Assembly: GCA_023133185.1 (NCBI GenBank)
Contig: JAGLWX010000477.1
Coordinates: forward strand, 1-10,949
Source: Fidelibacterota bacterium
GTDB lineage: Bacteria; Fidelibacterota; UBA2242
Direction: 5' to 3'
Length of the DNA stretch: 10,949 nt
The notes beneath the pieces were generated by a model that was not told the origin of the DNA, did not search any database, and saw only the letters and a program-made list of their open reading frames with translations. Each line of letters begins with the position of its first letter. The first letter of the stretch is position 1. Both the position numbers and the translations under genes were made by a program. Below, in pieces: positions 6,347-10,949 of the stretch.

Positions 6347-9300
6347 ATGCGGAAATTAAATATGACAACAATTTTGCTGATCACTTTGGCTTTGTTGCGA
6401 CCGGCTATTGTTCATTCCCAGACTTGTGAACCGAATCATAAGATTCCTTATGCAACGCTGAACAGCGCCGCGGCAACTTCAGAGATAAGTGGAACCCAGT
6501 ATAATATGATGCTGACATTCGGACAGCCCATATTTACAGGCGCTACAAATCTTAGCCGGCACAGTCTGGTTGCGGGATTCTGGGCGCATTATATGAAAGA
6601 ACCGCGCCCGCCGATCGTGCGGGCATCCGACGGTGATTTTCAGGATAAAGTCTATCTTGAGTGGACTGTGGAAGGCGACCGCACCGGTCCGCCCGTCACC
6701 GGCAGTATGGTGACGCTTTACCGGAATGGTCAAACCCTGACGTCACTCCCGGTTTCTCAGACCGATTACCAGGATTTCAATGTTTTTCCGGGCGAGTATT
6801 ATCAATACGGCGTCACGAGTTCGAACGATATGGGCGAAAGCCACAAGGAAAATAATATCGGCTTCATGAATCCCAACGGAGTGATAACGGGCAATATTAA
6901 GACGCCGAGCGGTAACCCGCTCCTCGATACCAAGGTGATGCTGACGCCCAACCTGGGAAAGTCGGCGTTTTTTGACGGCGGCAGCTATATCTATTTCTTC
7001 GACGCCAATACCAGCGCCAACCGTCTTTTCAGCGGCTTGGAAGGCAATTACACAATTGAGACCTGGTTCCGGTCGGTAACGACCCGGCAGCAGACGATCT
7101 TTGCGGCGGTGGATTCCGCCACGTCGGATCATTATATACTGATAGAATTAACCGAAGACGGCAAGGTCAGCTGGCAGCATAATTCAGTAGCAGGCGGCAG
7201 TAGCAGTAGTGAGATTGTCACGGTGAACAGTTACACCGAAGACAGCGAGTGGCATCACGTTGCGGTCGTTTTCGATAATAATGATATGACCATGTATGTG
7301 GACGCTGCAATTGTCGGTCATACTACTGCAAGCGCTCCCATCGATGATACGGCGGAGATCATTCTCGGTAAAAAAAGTCCTTTGGAACATGAAATCTACC
7401 TGCACGGACGCCTTGATGATTTCCGGATCTGGAAAGAAGCCCGGACCTGGGAAAATATCCGCAATCATAATGATCTGACTCTTTCCGGTGAAGAATGGAA
7501 CCTGGCGGCTTACTGGAAATTCGATGAGGTGGAAGGCGATATCATCTTTGACCTCACTGATAATGATAATGACGGTAATATCTGCCACGTCGAGCATGAT
7601 AATTTTACGGCGCCCGTATATGTCGGCGCGCTTACCGACAGCGTCGGTAATTATGCCATTAAAAGCATTTACTATGCCGGCGGGACGACTTTCACGGTTA
7701 CTCCGCAGAAGACGACTTCCATTGGGCGTTCGCTGGAATTCGATGGTGTGGGCGATTACATAAGTTTCAAGAACCAGCGCATCGACCTGACGGCGGGATA
7801 TACTATCGAGGGCTGGTTCAAGACATCCGCCGAAAGCGATCAGACAATCTTCGCCGGTGTGGATCCGGGGGACGGCTCGCACCGCGTTAGTATAGAGACC
7901 AACGGTTCCGGCAATGTAAAATACAGATTTTATACTTCCGAGGTCGTTTCCGCCGGAACTTATAATGACGAATTATGGCATCACTATGCCGTAACTTATG
8001 ACAGCTCATCATTAGTTCTTTACGTTGATGGTGAAGAAGAGGGCGCTGCGGCAGCGACAGATACTATTCCCGACCTAAGCGAGATGGTTATTGCCCGGCA
8101 GGCGCCGGAAGTATCGGCAAGATATTTCGACGGTTATCTCGATGAAATCCGGGTCTGGAGCAATGCCCGCACTTATGAGCAGATCGGCGGCACCATAAAC
8201 CAGACGCTGGATGGTGATAATTACGGACTGATCAATTACTGGCGGATCAATGAAGGTTCGGGAGATTTAGTAAATGATGATAACTTTAACCAGGTAACCG
8301 GAACGATCCAGGGCGCATCATGGACGGAAGACATCCCGCTTAACGAGGTATTTACGCATATTTACCAACCGGAAAGCCGGCAGGCGACCCTGAATAATAG
8401 TAATACTTCCGTTGACAAAGTCGATTTCACCGATATATCTATGATAGCGATCAGCGGTTATATCCGCTATGAAAATACAGCCTGTATGATCGAAGGCGCT
8501 ATGATGCTGCTGAACGGCAAGACTTTTATACCGCCGATCTACACCGATGATAATGGAAAATACATTGTTGAGATCGAGCCGGGCAGTACCGGAGATATAA
8601 TCTCGTGCAGTTATGAAGATCATGCATTTATACCTCCATTTATTGAACTTCCGATGATCGCCAGACCGATAACCGGCTTGTACTTTAATGATAAAAGAAC
8701 TTATGACGTAAGCGGCAAAGTAGCCGGCGGAAGTTGTGAATATCCGATTACGCCCTCGCAGGGACAGATCGAAGTGACTTTCACCGCGGTTTGCGGCTGT
8801 TATGACACAACAACAGTTCCCAATGAAAATACCGGTTTATTTGAGATCAAGGATCTGCCGCCTTTGATTTACCAGGTAACGATCGATCATCCTGACCCTG
8901 AAATCGACGCCTATTTTACGGGCGACACGCTTTCCCTTGAAGAAAGAGACCGGGATGTAAAGTTTATTTACCGTTCACTGCCCGAGGTTACGATTACCGG
9001 TTTTCCGACCAATGATTGCGGAATGCGGGTAATGGCAATGCTCAAAGACTATACTCTGAATGTAAATATATTTGAGAGTTATGTCAATTTTGCCACCGGT
9101 GATACAAACAGCTGCGCTGTTGACAGCGGAACTGTAGTAATGGGAGATTTGATCAGTGATGCAGGTCCTGATACGACCTATCGTTTTAGCAATGGATCAT
9201 TCCAGTACACCTTAAAAGCCGGGAAGCCGAACCTATTGAGTGGCGGTGATTATCCCTATCAGAAGAATATCCAGGCAACCATTACGGATCCCTTTGGACG

Positions 9301-10949
9301 CGTCGCCGATGTCGTTGAATGGACGCTGGTGACGGGAAACCGTCCGCGGGAGACTTTTTACGCGACGACTTCACCGGAAGTGCCGCTAATGATCATTCAT
9401 GCCCCGCCGGGGGATGAAAGTTTTGCTTATTGGTCTTCCGGAACCACTATTGAGCAGTCGATTGGATTCTCATTCGCTGAAGAAGATAATGTAGGGTTCT
9501 TTATTAACACTTATCTCGGTGTGGATATAACGACAAGCCTTGGTCTGGGCGCTTCGGTGGATTTCGAAACTGATATTACGCTTGATATGACTAACAGCTC
9601 ATCCATGACAATGCAGAACAGCTCCTATACCGAACAAACCTGGACTTATGAAACGACGGAAACCATATCGACAGTTACCGGGGGCGATGTATTCATCGGC
9701 GGAGCGATCAATATCCTCTACGGTATTACCGATGAATTAAGTGTAGATGATGATTGTAATGTGGTGATCGAAGCAAAACCAATTATTGTACCGGATGGTT
9801 TTGCGACTAATTATGTTTATTCGGAAAAATATATCAGTGATGTAGTCATCCCAAGTCTGCGCACAATTGAAGACGATGCTTCAGCCGACATGTGGGAAAG
9901 CTACCTGGCGCAGAATGAAGCTAATAAAGCAAGCGCTGACTTTGTTGAGAACCGTTCATTTGATGCCGGTACCGTCTATGAATTCGAGCATACAGAGACG
10001 ATTACAGAGACGACCGGCTGGGAAATGGAAATGGAAGTGGAAGAAGAATTTGCAACGGAGGCAGGCATCGAAATCAACGGCGTTGGTGTAACCGGTGGTG
10101 TGAATATTACGAGCGTATTTACAACAGGTGAATCAGGCGATGAATCGCATACTACGACTAATACATTCGGATATACCTTTGCCGATGACGATATTGGAGA
10201 CGCTTTCACTGTCGATATTATGAAGGACAACACCTACGGGTCACCGGTTTTTAATGTGGTCAGCGGCGCGAGCAGTTGTCCCTACGAAGCAGGCACCGTG
10301 CCTTATGACGGACCTTCGCTGGGGATCAGCTCTACTTTAGAAACAGATGTAAAGCCGGATGAAGCGGCGGTGTTTCAACTGTCTATCGGAAATGAAAGTC
10401 AAATGGACGCCGACCGTGAATACTGGCTGCGGGTGATCAATGCCAGCAATCCGGATGGCGCTATGATCACTGTAAATGGCGTTATCATAGAGGATCACAT
10501 GTCCTATTATATTCCGGCAGGAGAGGTTGTAAATGCGGAATTGGGCGTTTACCGTGGTCAGGTAGAATACAAATATGATGATATTCAGATGCAGCTGGTA
10601 TCACCCTGTCAGTATGAATGGTGGGAAAGTGGTTTTCCGCTGGAATTATCGGATACTGTTAGTTTTTCAGTTCATTATACTGAACCCTGCAGTAGGTCTC
10701 ATATTTCTGAACCGGAGGACAACTGGCTGATAACCGGTGAAGATGCCGAAGATACGCTGTGGGTAACTGTCGGTGGTTATGACTGGGAACCTCTTGACGA
10801 TAATCTGACCCATATTGAACTTCGCTATCGTCCGGCAGTCGGATACACTTACAAGGGTGGCGATGTTGCGCCGGATCAGGATTTAAGTCAAAGTGTGAAA
10901 AACTTAGCTGCTGAATCTGCGGATATTAGCCGGATTAACAGCAATAAAT
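6347..10949 (+). CDS. Giant secreted LamG-domain surface protein, 3' truncated by the window (at least 1,534 aa)
   Basis: I translated the frame from ATG 6347 to the window edge and found no stop. Signal peptide: 1-24 (cleavage after V-H-S). Residues 40-79 carry a leader module seen in FCB-type surface proteins (ISGTQYNMMLTFGQP...GFW). A FnIII-like domain spans about 88-172. At 179-195 a carboxypeptidase-regulatory-like strand pair starts (VITGNIKTPSGNPLLDTKV). LamG-1 follows (about 203-400: WHHVAVVF, RLDDFRIW 355-362, YWKFDE 389), then the rest of that fold (TDSVGNYAI...TVTP, 430-453). LamG-2 spans about 461-645 (LEFDGVGDYISF, LWHHYAVTY, YLDEIRVW). Further regulatory-like repeats lie near 700-757, 788-850 and 881 on. 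The second half has PPGDES (1020), Thr/Ser-rich amphipathic strands (1059-1125, 1210-1262) and DDDIGDAF...SSCPYE (1280 on). LamG folds usually bind glycans or proteins. About a dozen cysteines suggest disulfides. Adhesion is inferred; any C-terminal sorting signal lies outside. Confidence 0.85.
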   Translation, partial: MRKLNMTTILLITLALLRPAIVHSQTCEPNHKIPYATLNSAAATSEISGTQYNMMLTFGQPIFTGATNLSRHSLVAGFWAHYMKEPRPPIVRASDGDFQDKVYLEWTVEGDRTGPPVTGSMVTLYRNGQTLTSLPVSQTDYQDFNVFPGEYYQYGVTSSNDMGESHKENNIGFMNPNGVITGNIKTPSGNPLLDTKVMLTPNLGKSAFFDGGSYIYFFDANTSANRLFSGLEGNYTIETWFRSVTTRQQTIFAAVDSATSDHYILIELTEDGKVSWQHNSVAGGSSSSEIVTVNSYTEDSEWHHVAVVFDNNDMTMYVDAAIVGHTTASAPIDDTAEIILGKKSPLEHEIYLHGRLDDFRIWKEARTWENIRNHNDLTLSGEEWNLAAYWKFDEVEGDIIFDLTDNDNDGNICHVEHDNFTAPVYVGALTDSVGNYAIKSIYYAGGTTFTVTPQKTTSIGRSLEFDGVGDYISFKNQRIDLTAGYTIEGWFKTSAESDQTIFAGVDPGDGSHRVSIETNGSGNVKYRFYTSEVVSAGTYNDELWHHYAVTYDSSSLVLYVDGEEEGAAAATDTIPDLSEMVIARQAPEVSARYFDGYLDEIRVWSNARTYEQIGGTINQTLDGDNYGLINYWRINEGSGDLVNDDNFNQVTGTIQGASWTEDIPLNEVFTHIYQPESRQATLNNSNTSVDKVDFTDISMIAISGYIRYENTACMIEGAMMLLNGKTFIPPIYTDDNGKYIVEIEPGSTGDIISCSYEDHAFIPPFIELPMIARPITGLYFNDKRTYDVSGKVAGGSCEYPITPSQGQIEVTFTAVCGCYDTTTVPNENTGLFEIKDLPPLIYQVTIDHPDPEIDAYFTGDTLSLEERDRDVKFIYRSLPEVTITGFPTNDCGMRVMAMLKDYTLNVNIFESYVNFATGDTNSCAVDSGTVVMGDLISDAGPDTTYRFSNGSFQYTLKAGKPNLLSGGDYPYQKNIQATITDPFGRVADVVEWTLVTGNRPRETFYATTSPEVPLMIIHAPPGDESFAYWSSGTTIEQSIGFSFAEEDNVGFFINTYLGVDITTSLGLGASVDFETDITLDMTNSSSMTMQNSSYTEQTWTYETTETISTVTGGDVFIGGAINILYGITDELSVDDDCNVVIEAKPIIVPDGFATNYVYSEKYISDVVIPSLRTIEDDASADMWESYLAQNEANKASADFVENRSFDAGTVYEFEHTETITETTGWEMEMEVEEEFATEAGIEINGVGVTGGVNITSVFTTGESGDESHTTTNTFGYTFADDDIGDAFTVDIMKDNTYGSPVFNVVSGASSCPYEAGTVPYDGPSLGISSTLETDVKPDEAAVFQLSIGNESQMDADREYWLRVINASNPDGAMITVNGVIIEDHMSYYIPAGEVVNAELGVYRGQVEYKYDDIQMQLVSPCQYEWWESGFPLELSDTVSFSVHYTEPCSRSHISEPEDNWLITGEDAEDTLWVTVGGYDWEPLDDNLTHIELRYRPAVGYTYKGGDVAPDQDLSQSVKNLAAESADISRINSNK

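Noticed and set aside
7184..7882. A 232-codon open frame on the minus strand
   Set aside because: It runs antisense to the two LamG domains, whose sense translation has recognisable motifs throughout, and it has no domain of its own.
10021..10048. Hexamer-like DNA repeat (GGAAAT, GGAAAT, GGAAGT, GGAAGA)
   Set aside because: It is explained by the coding of an alternating E-M-E-M-E-V-E strand and is only four imperfect copies long.
1..10949. tRNA, rRNA and CRISPR arrays
   Set aside because: Reading both strands showed no cloverleaf-like sequence, no rRNA segment and no regularly spaced direct repeats.

Overview
The window comes from a bacterial genome and is dominated by secreted, beta-rich surface proteins, all encoded on the + strand. 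Three clues suggest a Gram-negative lineage of the FCB type (Cloacimonadota, Ignavibacteria, Marinimicrobia or a relative): cellular S74-chaperone fibre proteins with a phage-tail-like middle, a very large LamG protein opening with a GQP...GFW leader module, and a four-helix-bundle (S23) gene beside interspersed palindromes. This placement is recalled from family distribution; the window holds no marker gene. No phage structural, replication or integration gene is visible.

Layout: 2-172 is the 3' end of a four-helix-bundle (S23 / 23S rRNA intervening-sequence family) gene. 173-322 is an AT-rich leader with a degenerate 7-bp tandem repeat, a LacI-type operator-like palindrome and a strong ribosome binding site. 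323-6073 holds three tandem paralogs (643, 628 and 635 aa). Each has a signal peptide, an N-terminal beta-domain, GIGT/GIN fibre repeats, two 45-residue YYxDP repeats, a divergent core, and a C-terminal S74 intramolecular chaperone with an intact S-D-x-R-x-K motif followed by a coiled coil. The genes are joined by identical 12-bp spacers, so the unit was duplicated together with its RBS. 6074-6346 is AT-rich intergenic DNA with a palindromic element and a doubtful 85-codon frame. 6347-10949 is one continuous reading frame of at least 1,534 codons that leaves the window. It encodes a giant secreted protein with a FnIII-like domain, two LamG domains (the first apparently inserted in a carboxypeptidase-regulatory-like fold), further such repeats, and a long beta-rich C-terminal half.

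Taken together this looks like a cell-surface adhesion or attachment locus. Three fibre-like proteins share frames and differ in the centre, and a large carbohydrate-binding-type protein follows on the same strand. The fibres should trimerise, and the S74 domain should then cleave itself off. The function is inferred from domain content only; no ligand, enzyme or secretion machinery is encoded here. The best candidate for something under-described is the triplet of cellular S74 proteins with conserved ends and AT-rich, divergent centres.
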